From Pseudomonadota bacterium (GTDB lineage Bacteria; Chloroflexota; UBA5177; JAJPKF01), in the NCBI GenBank assembly GCA_021323865.1, contig JAJPKF010000010.1, positions 1-64,000 of the forward strand: DNA of 64,000 bases. Reading direction: 5' to 3'. The position numbers and the translations under genes were made by a program. Position 1 is the first letter of the stretch; every line of letters begins with the position of its first letter. Below the pieces are notes generated by a model. It was given only the letters and a program-made list of their open reading frames with translations. It did not search any database and was not told where the DNA came from. This document shows positions 7,682 to 16,275 of the stretch, one piece after another.

Positions 7682-9580
7682 CTAGGACGCGCTCATGGCC
7701 CCGGCCCATTCGCCCACGAGACTGCGTGCCGCGGCGACGATGGCGTCGGCGTCGATCTTCGCCCAGTGCAGCAGCTCCTCCGGCGTCCCCGAGCCCGGCA
7801 TTTCGCGCACGGCCAGTTTGGTCAGTCGCAGGGGCGGACCGGAGTAGGAGGGCACATCTCCCTCGCCGGCGAAGGCGTCGGCAACCGCCGATCCGATTCC
7901 ACCCTCCGGCCAGTGGTCCTCTACGGTGATCACCCGGCCGTCCGTGTGGCGGGCGGCCTGGTGCAGCGTTTCATGATCGACCGGCTTGACGGAGTAGAGA
8001 TCGATCACCCTAGCGTTGATACCCTCCGTTTTCAGGCGATCGGCGGCCTTCAGCGCCTCGAAGAGGGTGACGCCCGCCCCCACGATCAGGACCTGGTCGT
8101 CGGCCGACTCGCGCACCACCTTGCTGCCCCCGATGGGGAAGTCTTCATCTGGGCGGTAAATGACCTCAGTCCCCTCCCGTGTGGTGCGCAGGAAGACGAT
8201 TCCCTCAATGTCCGCCATGCTCTCCACCAGCCTGGCCGTCGCGTTGCCGTCGCTGGGGTAGAGCACCGTGCTGCCGCAGACGGCCCGGAACGAGGAGAGG
8301 TCCTCCAACGCCATCTGTGACGGGCCGTCCTGGCCGATGGAGATGCCGGCATGCGAGCCCGCCAGCTTGAGGTTCGCTCGGGAGACGGCGGCCATGCGCA
8401 CGAAGTCGTACGCCCGGCTGAAGAACGCCGCGAACGTGGAAGCAAAGGCTCGGTACCCCCGAACCTGGAGTCCCACCGCGGCCGCCACCAGCTGCTGCTC
8501 CGCGATGTACATCTCGAAGAAACGCTCCGGGTACGTCTTCGCGAACTCATCGGCGTAGGTGGAGTTGGAGACCTCACCGTCCAGCGCCACGACATCGGGC
8601 ATGGCCTTCCCGAGCGCCGTAAGCGCGTCCCCGTACGCCCGGCGCGTGGCCACCTTCGAGCCCAGATCGTAGGCAGGCAGCTGAACCGGCCCGCGATCGC
8701 TGCCGATGTGCGGCTGCCGGCTCTCGTCGCGCTTTCGCACGGAGACGTGGACGTTCCGTTCGCCGCCCAGCTCCTCGATGGCCTTGCCGGCGTCGTCCGC
8801 GGGAATGGCCTTGCCGTGCCAGCCGTTGCTGTTCTCGACGAAGTCGACACCCTTCCCCTTGAGGGTCTTGGCGATGATGACCACCGGTCGATCCTCGGTG
8901 GTCACTGCCTCCCCGAAGGCATTGTCGATTTCCCGATAGTCGTGACCGTCGATCACGACGGCATGCCAGCCGAAGGCGCGGGCTCGGGCCGCGTAGGCCT
9001 GGACGTTCCAGCCCAGCTCGGTCTGCCCGCGCTGGCCCAACCGGTTGACGTCGATGATGGCCGTGAGGTTGGAGAGACCGTAATGGGCGGCATGATCGAA
9101 CGCCTCCCAGACGGAGCCCTCGGCCGTCTCGCTGTCGCCCATCAACACCCAGATTCGGTAGGGAAGCCGGTCCAGGTATTTGCCTGCCAGCGCGATGCCT
9201 ACACCGATCGGAAGCCCCTGGCCGAGTGAGCCGGTGGCCACGTCGACCATTGGAATCAGCGGCACCGGGTGGCCCTCGATGGGACTGCCGAACCGGCGCA
9301 GCGACAGCATCTGTTCGTCCGAGATCACTCCGGCGGCCTTGAGCATGGCGTAGAGCAGTGGCGACGCATGGCCCTTCGACAGCACGAAGTGATCGTTGTT
9401 GGGACTGTCCGGCTGATCGATGTCGAAACGGAGGTATTTGGTGATCAGAACGGCCATGAGATCGGCCGCCGACATCGATGAGGTCGGGTGCCCGGACCCG
9501 GCCCTGGTGGTCGAGCGAATACTGTCGACCCGCAGCTGTTGCGCCAGCTCGTGCCAGTCCTGGTGCTGATTCTCAGTCAT
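7682..9580 (-). CDS. tkt: Transketolase
   Basis: The 632-residue product contains all three transketolase domains. The N-terminal TPP domain has RAGSGHPTSSMS and LSKGHASPLLYA, plus GDSETAEGSVWEAF with the TPP-binding Asp; the pyrimidine domain has DGEVSNSTYADEF and the C-terminal domain ITVEDHWPEGGIGSAV. It transfers two-carbon units between sugar phosphates in the non-oxidative pentose phosphate pathway. The ATG at 9580 is preceded by AAGGAGA, which argues against a longer N-terminus. In many Actinomycetota tkt sits beside zwf-opcA-pgl; here that cluster is about 10 kb away and no transaldolase gene is seen. Confidence 0.95.
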   Translation of the reverse strand: MTENQHQDWHELAQQLRVDSIRSTTRAGSGHPTSSMSAADLMAVLITKYLRFDIDQPDSPNNDHFVLSKGHASPLLYAMLKAAGVISDEQMLSLRRFGSPIEGHPVPLIPMVDVATGSLGQGLPIGVGIALAGKYLDRLPYRIWVLMGDSETAEGSVWEAFDHAAHYGLSNLTAIIDVNRLGQRGQTELGWNVQAYAARARAFGWHAVVIDGHDYREIDNAFGEAVTTEDRPVVIIAKTLKGKGVDFVENSNGWHGKAIPADDAGKAIEELGGERNVHVSVRKRDESRQPHIGSDRGPVQLPAYDLGSKVATRRAYGDALTALGKAMPDVVALDGEVSNSTYADEFAKTYPERFFEMYIAEQQLVAAAVGLQVRGYRAFASTFAAFFSRAYDFVRMAAVSRANLKLAGSHAGISIGQDGPSQMALEDLSSFRAVCGSTVLYPSDGNATARLVESMADIEGIVFLRTTREGTEVIYRPDEDFPIGGSKVVRESADDQVLIVGAGVTLFEALKAADRLKTEGINARVIDLYSVKPVDHETLHQAARHTDGRVITVEDHWPEGGIGSAVADAFAGEGDVPSYSGPPLRLTKLAVREMPGSGTPEELLHWAKIDADAIVAAARSLVGEWAGAMSAS

Positions 9581-9796
9581 CGCGGTCTCCTTCTCACCTC
9601 TCTCCCTCATACTCCCACCGGCCAAGGAGAACCGGATCATGCTGCGCCCGCATTGGCCACTCGTAACGATGCGACTCGGCGAGCTCGATGTGCCGGTTGC
9701 CGCGCCTGGCCGCGAGCAATCGCCGGCATCGAGAGGTCTGCGCGCCTGATTCCGGAGGAGAGGGAGCGCCGCACGTCCGCCGCCACCAGCCTTTGG

Positions 9797-10534
9797 CTAC
9801 CCGTGCGGCTTGACCCCCGCGACGATGGCCACCGTGCCGAGGTTGAGACGGCGCGATCGGATGTCTACCAAGCCACAATCCCGGAACAAGGCTTCCATCT
9901 GGGGGGTGGTGAGGGAGCGCTCGATGGATTCAGGCAGATAGGCATACGCTGCACCGTTGCGTGCCACCACCCGCCCGAGCAGAGGCAGAATGCGCCGCTC
10001 GCACAACATGGTGAGCGGTTTTGCCGGCCCCTGCGTGGGAACCAGCTCCAGTACCACCAGCCGGCCGCCGGGTCGGAGTGCTCGGATCATGGCCTCGAGA
10101 CCGGCACGCCGGTCGGCGAAGTTCCGCAGGCCAAACGCCACGGTTGCCGCGGCAAACTCCTCATGCGCCTGGAGCTGCTGCACGTCGGCCTGCTCGAGCC
10201 GCACGGGGAGGCCCCGGAGCTTGCGCCGCGCCAGCTCCAGCATGCCTGCGGCTATGTCGATACCCACCACCTCGCCGCCCGGCGTCACCATTGCGGCCAG
10301 CGCTTGCGCCATGTCGCCGGTGCCCGTTGCCACGTCGAGCGCACGGTCTCCGGGACGCAGGTCGGCCATGGCGACGGCCAGTCGGCGCCATCGCTGATCA
10401 CGTCCGATGGTCATCAGCCGGTTCATGAGGTCGTAGCGCGGGGAGATGGCGTCGAACATGGCCGCCACCTCTCGCGGATCCCGTCCGGTGACCAGCTCCT
10501 CGATCTGGCCTCGCCGGCCCGCTGACTGTGTCAT
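9797..10534 (-). CDS. menG: Demethylmenaquinone methyltransferase (MenG/UbiE family)
   Basis: This 245-residue class I SAM methyltransferase carries the UbiE/MenG signatures: an N-terminal VAAMFDAISPRYDLMNRLMT, the SAM motif LDVATGTGDMAQAL, GIDIAAGMLELAR and the late motif VAFGLRNFADR. It catalyses the last step of menaquinone synthesis, methylation of demethylmenaquinone. In a Gram-positive-like setting the menaquinone role is more probable than ubiquinone. It is divergent from the lipoprotein gene at 10718, with a palindrome in the shared promoter region. Confidence 0.9.
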   Translation of the reverse strand: MTQSAGRRGQIEELVTGRDPREVAAMFDAISPRYDLMNRLMTIGRDQRWRRLAVAMADLRPGDRALDVATGTGDMAQALAAMVTPGGEVVGIDIAAGMLELARRKLRGLPVRLEQADVQQLQAHEEFAAATVAFGLRNFADRRAGLEAMIRALRPGGRLVVLELVPTQGPAKPLTMLCERRILPLLGRVVARNGAAYAYLPESIERSLTTPQMEALFRDCGLVDIRSRRLNLGTVAIVAGVKPHG

Positions 10535-10598
10535 TCCTCATCGTACGAGCGAGACTGCGAGGCTGGCTTCCCCAGGCATTTATCGCGCGCTGATGGTC

Positions 10599-10622
10599 AG
10601 GAATGAGCCATTCCTTTAGAAT
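10599..10622 (+). promoter_or_regulatory. Inverted repeat overlapping a putative promoter
   Basis: AGGAATG (10599-10605) and CATTCCT (10609-10615) form a perfect 7-base inverted repeat with a 3-base centre. It is followed immediately by TAGAAT (10617-10622), a good -10 hexamer for the lipoprotein gene starting at 10718. A repressor bound here would cover the spacer between -35 and -10. The binding protein is unknown. Confidence 0.4.
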
Positions 10623-10717
10623 CACTTGCCCCCGCCTCGACGGAAGCATCCCGCTGCAATGGGGCCTGCGCTTTTCCCGACGACGGAGGTAGTTTGGCAC
10701 ATTCCAGGAGCTTCTTC

Positions 10718-12232
10718 ATGCGTCGAATCGTTCCGTCCGTCCCCGGCGCCGTGGCCGTGGGCCTACTGCTAGGAGTTGTGGCTGCCTGTGGCGCCAGTTC
10801 GGCTCACACCGCGCTCAAGAGTGGGGTGAAGCCCAAGAAGGGCCACGTCTACACGCATCCCACCGCCGCTCAGAGCTACATGTATCTGCCGTTCACCGCC
10901 GTTCGTGAATCGAACGGCGATATCCTCGTCACCGATGCCGGAAATTGGGACCGCTCGGGCGGCAAGATCGTGCAGCTCACCTCAAAGGGAAAACCCGACT
11001 GGGTGTACACCGGGGGTCTCGATTTCCCCCACTCGGCCTATCCGGTCGGCAAGAAGGACATCCTCATCAGCGACACCAACAACAACCGGGTGTTCATGAT
11101 CAACCGCAAGGGCAAGACCCTCTGGACGACCGACAAGCTCGGCGGCGGCAACGGCAACCTGGGCAGCGGTCGGTTCAGCGACGGGGGCCAGCTGTTGTAC
11201 CCCAACGATGCCGTCATGATGGCCCACAAACGCATCCTGATCTCCTCCCGCTTCAACAGCACCGTGTGGGAGATCAACATGAAGGGCAAGGTCGTCTGGA
11301 AGTGCGCCAAGTTCATGTTCCGGCAGCACCGGCCGCGTTTGCTCTCCAACGGCGATCTGATGGTCGCCGACAGTGACAACGCCCGCGTGATCACCATCAA
11401 CCACGCCTGCAACAAGGTGGTCTACAGCTACGGTGGGACCGATGCCTTCGGTCGGTACAAGCTGGAATGGCCCCGCAGCTTCAACAACTACGGCAAGAAC
11501 TATCTCATCAGCGACTCGGAGCACAACCGGGTGTTGGAGATCAACTCCAAGAAGCAGATCGTCCAGCAGTGGAAGAACCTGCCCGCGCCGGCCTATCTGG
11601 AGGTCGAAAAGAACAAAGACATCCTCATGGGCGACTCCAACATTCATGGCGTCATCGAGCTGGCCCCCAACGGGACCATTGCCCATCAGTACCCCACGCA
11701 CGAGCCACATCCGTATCACAGCAGCCTCATCAACGGTGGGTTCGAATCCGGCAAGAACCAGGGCTGGACCCGCGGCGATCTCCTCACCGAGACGCTTCCG
11801 CCCGGCAAGCGTGCCGACATGACCTTCGACACCCACGTGCATCACTCCGGAAAGAGCAGCGGACGCATCCGCTGGACGGCCAACAAGCCGCACCTGTTCC
11901 TCTTCTGGCAGCAGCTCGTTGCGGTCAAGCCCGGCAAGACATATCACTTCAGTGGCTGGATCAAGACCACCGGCGTCCAGTCCTGCAACGGGTGCGACTT
12001 TGGGGCGGGCACCAATTCCTATCCCTCGGCCAACTACTTCATCGGCTATGTCAAGCAGTCACCCAACACCGTCACGGGTGGCCCCGGGGTGCTCGGCTTC
12101 AACAGCGGCACACAGGGCTGGACGAAGGATACCGCGGCCTTCACGGTCCCCAGCGGTGTCAAGGCGGTGGTGATCCAGTGCATTCTTTACGGTCGCGGAA
12201 CCGTCTGGTTCGATGACGTGAGCCTGCACTGA
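10718..12232 (+). CDS. Lipoprotein with NHL/arylsulfotransferase-like propeller and C-terminal carbohydrate-binding-like domain
   Basis: The 504-residue product begins with a lipoprotein signal peptide whose lipobox is VAAC (LLLGVVAACGAS). Residues about 60-330 hold at least five blade repeats of the form ILISDTNNNRVFMIN, YLISDSEHNRVLEIN and ILMGDSNIHGVIELA, as in NHL or arylsulfotransferase (ASST) propellers. The last about 160 residues, starting LINGGFESGKNQGW and ending VWFDDVSLH, look like a CBM4/9-type jelly roll. It is therefore an exported binding protein or enzyme. The ATG at 10718 has AGGAG 7 bases upstream and is preferred over the in-frame TTG at 10694. The next gene overlaps its stop. 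Confidence 0.8.
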   Translation: MRRIVPSVPGAVAVGLLLGVVAACGASSAHTALKSGVKPKKGHVYTHPTAAQSYMYLPFTAVRESNGDILVTDAGNWDRSGGKIVQLTSKGKPDWVYTGGLDFPHSAYPVGKKDILISDTNNNRVFMINRKGKTLWTTDKLGGGNGNLGSGRFSDGGQLLYPNDAVMMAHKRILISSRFNSTVWEINMKGKVVWKCAKFMFRQHRPRLLSNGDLMVADSDNARVITINHACNKVVYSYGGTDAFGRYKLEWPRSFNNYGKNYLISDSEHNRVLEINSKKQIVQQWKNLPAPAYLEVEKNKDILMGDSNIHGVIELAPNGTIAHQYPTHEPHPYHSSLINGGFESGKNQGWTRGDLLTETLPPGKRADMTFDTHVHHSGKSSGRIRWTANKPHLFLFWQQLVAVKPGKTYHFSGWIKTTGVQSCNGCDFGAGTNSYPSANYFIGYVKQSPNTVTGGPGVLGFNSGTQGWTKDTAAFTVPSGVKAVVIQCILYGRGTVWFDDVSLH

Positions 12233-12450
12233 TGCCCAAGGTGACGGTCCCAACCCACTTCGACTGCTCGCACACCGCCGATGTCGAGGTGGACATCGAC
12301 GCCGACGTGCAGGTCCCGGGCGAGGTCAGAGGGTTGGGGAAGTGCGGCGAATGCATGGAGGAGGGCCATCTCATCCCCATCAGTGGGGTGCAGCCGCTGC
12401 CCAGCGGCGCGCTGCAGCTCGACTCCATCTTCCTGATGCCTCTGGAGTAG
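12232..12450 (+). CDS. Small Cys-containing protein translationally coupled to the lipoprotein
   Basis: A 72-residue acidic protein whose ATG overlaps the upstream stop (TGATG), so it is probably translated by re-initiation. It contains HFDCSHTADVEVDIDADV and a CGEC pair, followed by HLIPISGVQPLPSG. Three Cys and one or two His could bind a metal. It has no signal peptide or membrane segment. I do not recognise the family. The tight coupling suggests a function related to the preceding exported propeller protein, or it may simply be a cytoplasmic passenger. Confidence 0.65.
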   Translation: MPKVTVPTHFDCSHTADVEVDIDADVQVPGEVRGLGKCGECMEEGHLIPISGVQPLPSGALQLDSIFLMPLE

Positions 12451-12463
12451 CGAGAAGGAACCT

Positions 12464-12486
12464 GGGCCCGGACGACATCCGGGCCC
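12464..12486. terminator. Strong GC hairpin, probable terminator
   Basis: GGGCCCGGA (12464-12472), loop CGACA, then TCCGGGCCC (12478-12486): a perfect 9-bp stem between two convergent genes. The following bases GGCTTTCC give only a weak T-run on the plus strand. Confidence 0.6.
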
Positions 12487-12524
12487 GGCTTTCCACCCGC
12501 GCCTGATCGTCCGGCGCCGCGCGG

Positions 12525-13136
12525 TCAGGGCGCTAGACGCTCTCTCACCCAGCCGTATTCGCCCCGGCGGTACCGGAGCCGATCGTGAAGGCGGTTCTCG
12601 CGTCCACTCCAGAACTCGACGCTCTCGGCCCTCACGAGGTATCCGCCCCAGTGGTCGGGACGCGGCACGCTGTTCCCTTCGAAGCGCTTCGCCGCCTCGT
12701 CCACCATGGCCTCCAGAGCCTCACGACTGGGGACGACGCGGCTCTGCGGCGAGGCCCACGCGCCGACCTGGCTCCCCGGGTCACGGGTCGCGAAGTAGCG
12801 ATCGGACTCGGCCGCCGTCAGTCGCTCCACCGCCCCCTCGAGCCGTACCTGCCGTCGCGGATAGGGCCACAAGATGACGGCGGCCGCTCGTGGGTTGGAG
12901 GCCAGCTCTCCTCCTTTGCGGCCCTCGTAGTTGCTGAAGAAGATGATTCCTCGATCGTCAATCTCCTTGAGGAGCACGAAGCGGACAGAGGGTGCGCCAT
13001 TCACCGCCGCCGTGGCCAGCGCCATCGCCTCGGGCAGCGGGTTCCGAGGATCGGCCCGCGCCTCTTGGTACCACGAGCGGAACAACGAGAACGGTTCAGG
13101 CGGGGCCGTGCGTTCGTCCAGGACGCGCTCACTCAT
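12525..13136 (-). CDS. pdxH: Pyridoxamine 5'-phosphate oxidase
   Basis: A 203-residue FMN-dependent PNPOx that oxidises pyridoxine or pyridoxamine 5'-phosphate to PLP. Recognisable segments are the N-terminal DPRNPLPEAMALATA, RFVLLKEIDDRGIIFFSNYEGRK (FMN and substrate binding), WASPQSRVV, the C-terminal PRPDHWGGYLV and FWSGRENRLHDRLRY. Length and motifs are those of bacterial PdxH. The ATG at 13136 has GAGGGA just upstream, so the longer open frame to 13445 is not used. It is divergent from the amidohydrolase gene. Confidence 0.93.
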   Translation of the reverse strand: MSERVLDERTAPPEPFSLFRSWYQEARADPRNPLPEAMALATAAVNGAPSVRFVLLKEIDDRGIIFFSNYEGRKGGELASNPRAAAVILWPYPRRQVRLEGAVERLTAAESDRYFATRDPGSQVGAWASPQSRVVPSREALEAMVDEAAKRFEGNSVPRPDHWGGYLVRAESVEFWSGRENRLHDRLRYRRGEYGWVRERLAP

Positions 13137-13235
13137 GGCTCCCTCGTAACGGCCGGCATCTTCATGCCCCACTATCCAATACGGCACCCGCGCTGACCCG
13201 CCTGGCCCGGCAACTACAGTGAAACGAGACCACCC

Positions 13236-14861
13236 ATGAGCTCGGAAAGCATCCTGTTCACCAACTGCGCCATCGCGGATGGATCGCCGGTCGAGGGCGC
13301 CCCGCATGCCGTCGGCGTGCGGGCGGAGCGCGTCGTCGCAGTTGGCGACCCGGAAACCGTGCGTTCGGCGGTCGGCCCGACCCCCCGGATGATTGACCTG
13401 CTGGGTGGCGTGGTCCTGCCCGGGTTCGACGACTGTCACATGCACATCCTTTCACTGGGGCTGAACTTGCGGCTCATCAACGTCACCCAATCGGCGGCGC
13501 CGACGATCGCAGTGATTCAGGCTCGGGTGAGGGAGCGGGCCGGCCGGTCGTCTGACGGCTCCTGGCTCCTTGGACGCGGCTACAATCAAAACCTGCTGGC
13601 CGAGGCCCGGCATCCCAGTCGCGACGAACTGGATGTGCCCGCCTCCGGCCGCCCGGTGGCCCTCTGGCACACGTCCGGGCATGTACTGGCCGTCAACAGT
13701 CTTGCCCTGGAGCTGGCAGGCATCACCGCCGATACTCTCGACCCCGACGGTGGTGAAATCGAACGCGATCACCATGGCCGCCCGACCGGGGTGCTGAAAG
13801 AAACGGCCATGGAGCTGGTGCGGCGGGTCTTGCCTCAGCCATCCATTCAGGACTGTCGCGATGCCGTTGCAGATGCGGCCGCCGCCCTCACGGCGGAGGG
13901 CATCACCAGCGCGAGCGACGCCGCCACCGGCCAGACGCTTCCCCTTGCCGACGAGATGACCGCCTATGCCGCCGCCGTTGCCTCCGGAAACTGCCCCACT
14001 CGGATGACGCTCATGCCGCGAATCCAGCTGCTGGGTGACCCGGGCTCGGATGAGCCGCTGCCATCCCCCCAGGCCTACCGCCTCGAGGTCGACTCTCACC
14101 TGGTGCGAGTGGGAGCGACCAAGATCTTCTCCGACGGCGCCCTCACCACCCGCACGGCCGCCGTGCGGCAGCCCTATGTCGATACCGGCGGCCGTGGGCT
14201 GCTGACCTGGGAGCCGGACCAGCTCGAACGACTGATCCGCAGGGCGCATGAGGCGGGCTGGCAGATTGCGACCCATGCCATCGGCGACCGGGCCATCGAG
14301 ACAGCGCTCGATGCCTACGAGCGGGCTCAGGGGACCGCAAGTCGCCCCGATCCTCGCCATCGAATCGAGCATGTCACCCTGCCCGACCCGGCCCAGATCG
14401 GACGCATGGCCCGCTTGGGCATCGTCGCAGTGCTGCAACCGGAGGACATCGCGGTCCTGGGCGACGCCTACCCGCCGGCCCTGGGCGATTTCCGGGCCGC
14501 CAACAACTCACCCGTCGCCTGGTTCCGGCGCCTCGGGGTCCGCGTTGCCTTCAGTTCCGATCGCCCCGTCACCCCCGGCAACCCCCTGATGGGCGTTCGC
14601 GCGGCAGAGGAGAGACGCACGGCCGGGGGTGTCCAGCTAGGGCCGGAACACTGCACCACGGCGATGGAAGCGGTGCGCTTCTACAGCGAGGGCAGCGCCT
14701 ATGCCACCTGCTCCGAGATGGATAAGGGGCAGCTTCGCCCCGGTCTGCTCGCCGACTTCGTCGTCCTGGATCGGGACATCACCACCATTGCCCCGGAGGA
14801 CATCACAGGTGCGAGGGTCGTCAGAACGATCGTGGGTGGGCGAATCGTCTTCGAGGCGTGA
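13236..14861 (+). CDS. Amidohydrolase, YtcJ family (amidohydrolase 3)
   Basis: The 541-residue product is a metal-dependent amidohydrolase of the YtcJ type. It has the N-terminal small beta domain, the HxH metal site in FDDCHMHILSLG (near 68-72), the family helix GRGYNQNLLAEARHPSRDEL, HTSGHVLAVNS, ATHAIGDRAIE, RIEHVTLPDP and the final metal Asp in AFSSDRPVTPGN. YtcJ relatives act on cyclic amides or N-substituted formamides and the physiological substrate is rarely known. The stop is 13 bases from the convergent stop of the glycosidase cluster. Confidence 0.88.
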   Translation: MSSESILFTNCAIADGSPVEGAPHAVGVRAERVVAVGDPETVRSAVGPTPRMIDLLGGVVLPGFDDCHMHILSLGLNLRLINVTQSAAPTIAVIQARVRERAGRSSDGSWLLGRGYNQNLLAEARHPSRDELDVPASGRPVALWHTSGHVLAVNSLALELAGITADTLDPDGGEIERDHHGRPTGVLKETAMELVRRVLPQPSIQDCRDAVADAAAALTAEGITSASDAATGQTLPLADEMTAYAAAVASGNCPTRMTLMPRIQLLGDPGSDEPLPSPQAYRLEVDSHLVRVGATKIFSDGALTTRTAAVRQPYVDTGGRGLLTWEPDQLERLIRRAHEAGWQIATHAIGDRAIETALDAYERAQGTASRPDPRHRIEHVTLPDPAQIGRMARLGIVAVLQPEDIAVLGDAYPPALGDFRAANNSPVAWFRRLGVRVAFSSDRPVTPGNPLMGVRAAEERRTAGGVQLGPEHCTTAMEAVRFYSEGSAYATCSEMDKGQLRPGLLADFVVLDRDITTIAPEDITGARVVRTIVGGRIVFEA

Positions 14862-14874
14862 GGGCTTCTAAGGC

Positions 14875-16275
14875 CTAGGGCACGGCTCGCGTGTGACCGG
14901 GGGCGATCTTGAGACCCTGGGGATCGAAGCCGGGAATGCGCACCCGGCTCGCAAGCAGGTATTCAACTGAGACCGGCTGCATCCACAGATGCAGGTAGAG
15001 GCCACGCCGCCAGCCGAGCGATGAGCCGGTGTCGTCGAGGATGTGCAGGACCTGATGCCGCTTGGGCCATCGAACCGTGGTCGTTGCCTCTGAGTCGGTC
15101 GTGTTCCAGGCCACGAAGAACAGTCGGTGGGTGCGATAGGTCTTGAAGCGATACAGGCGGATGCCGGAGCCGACGGAGGTCCAGCCCAGCAGGTTGGCCC
15201 GATCCAGGAGCGCGAGGCTCACCTCGAATGCTCGATAGGCCGCCTTGCCCTTGAAGTTCCACTCCACGAGGCCGAAGTGGTCGGGAAAGCTGAGGCCGAG
15301 GCCGTCATCTCGGAAGTCGTACCAGAAGACTCGTTGTATGCCCTCCACCGCGCTGATCAGGTACATGGTGGCCAGCCGGCGAGCCTGGTATACAGCGTCG
15401 CCACACGGTTCGCAACCCACTTGACCTGCCCAACCGATCTCGGTGAACCAGATGGGCTCGTGAAACTTGCGAAGTCGCTGGATCTGGTCCGCCAGTCGCA
15501 TGTCGGGCAGATCGGCATAGGGCTGGATGGTCAGGATGTCGAACGGGGCATGGGCGCGCACGACTCGCCACAGGAAGCGAAACGGATGGGGGTCGCGGCC
15601 GCTCGGTCCGCCGAGGAGGATCTTCGCATTGGGTTGGACCTGCTTGATGGCAGGATAGAGCTGCTTCAGCAGATAGGCGTAGTCCGGTGCGCTCGGATGA
15701 GGCTTCCAGAACTCCGATAGATCCGGCTCGTTCCAAATCTGCCAGTCGCTGATCTTGTTCTTGTAGTGCTCCACGACGGCCACGGCGTAGCGCACGAAGT
15801 CAGCGGCAAACTGCACGATGTCGGCGTGCGGCATGTAGGTGTGATCGAGGCCGTCGAACGTGTTGTTGTAGTCGAGCAGCCCCAGGACATGCAGATGGTT
15901 GTGCAGCTCATGGTCGATGACCCGGTCATAGACGGCGAAGTGGAGCGGCCCATTGGGATGATGATGGAGGTCGCTGGCCGTGAACTCCTCGCGCACCCAG
16001 TGAACGCCGGTTCGGCGGATCCGGTACATGGAGGGCCCGATCTCGTCGGGATAGCGCTGAGCGATGTACGTCCCGAGGCCGTATAGGTCGCTCAGATGCC
16101 GGTACTGCCACCGGAAATGCAGACCTGAATGCGGCCGCTTGGCGTGACCGTGCAGGGGGCCCTGAGGCATGGGACGGTAGGGCCGCGCCCAAACGCCGGC
16201 GGGGCCCGCGAATGCGCCCGCCAGTATCACCACCGGCAGGACAGATGTGAACAGACGGCAGGGGCGGCGGCTCAC
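14875..16275 (-). CDS. Secreted glycoside hydrolase, clan-A type (tandem paralogue 3)
   Basis: The 466-residue protein has an N-terminal signal peptide (SVLPVVILAGAFAGPAG), then a (beta/alpha)8 domain. WQIWNEPD puts the acid/base Glu near residue 183 and WFTEIGW the nucleophile near 279, as in GH39/GH5-like clan-A enzymes. A short C-terminal beta domain follows. The start is a GTG whose G is the last base of the upstream TAG, so it is coupled to the second paralogue. A GCEPCG pair after the nucleophile is shared by all three copies and probably forms a disulphide. The substrate is unknown; the enzyme is probably exported to degrade polysaccharide. Confidence 0.78.
   Translation of the reverse strand: MSRRPCRLFTSVLPVVILAGAFAGPAGVWARPYRPMPQGPLHGHAKRPHSGLHFRWQYRHLSDLYGLGTYIAQRYPDEIGPSMYRIRRTGVHWVREEFTASDLHHHPNGPLHFAVYDRVIDHELHNHLHVLGLLDYNNTFDGLDHTYMPHADIVQFAADFVRYAVAVVEHYKNKISDWQIWNEPDLSEFWKPHPSAPDYAYLLKQLYPAIKQVQPNAKILLGGPSGRDPHPFRFLWRVVRAHAPFDILTIQPYADLPDMRLADQIQRLRKFHEPIWFTEIGWAGQVGCEPCGDAVYQARRLATMYLISAVEGIQRVFWYDFRDDGLGLSFPDHFGLVEWNFKGKAAYRAFEVSLALLDRANLLGWTSVGSGIRLYRFKTYRTHRLFFVAWNTTDSEATTTVRWPKRHQVLHILDDTGSSLGWRRGLYLHLWMQPVSVEYLLASRVRIPGFDPQGLKIAPGHTRAVP

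Noticed and set aside
8351-9229. Long plus-strand frame opposite transketolase
   Set aside because: The minus strand carries unmistakable transketolase motifs throughout; the opposite frame is a shadow.
11736-11746. GGTTCGAATCC, a possible tRNA TPsiC arm
   Set aside because: It lies inside the lipoprotein coding sequence (GGFESG) with no acceptor or anticodon arms nearby.
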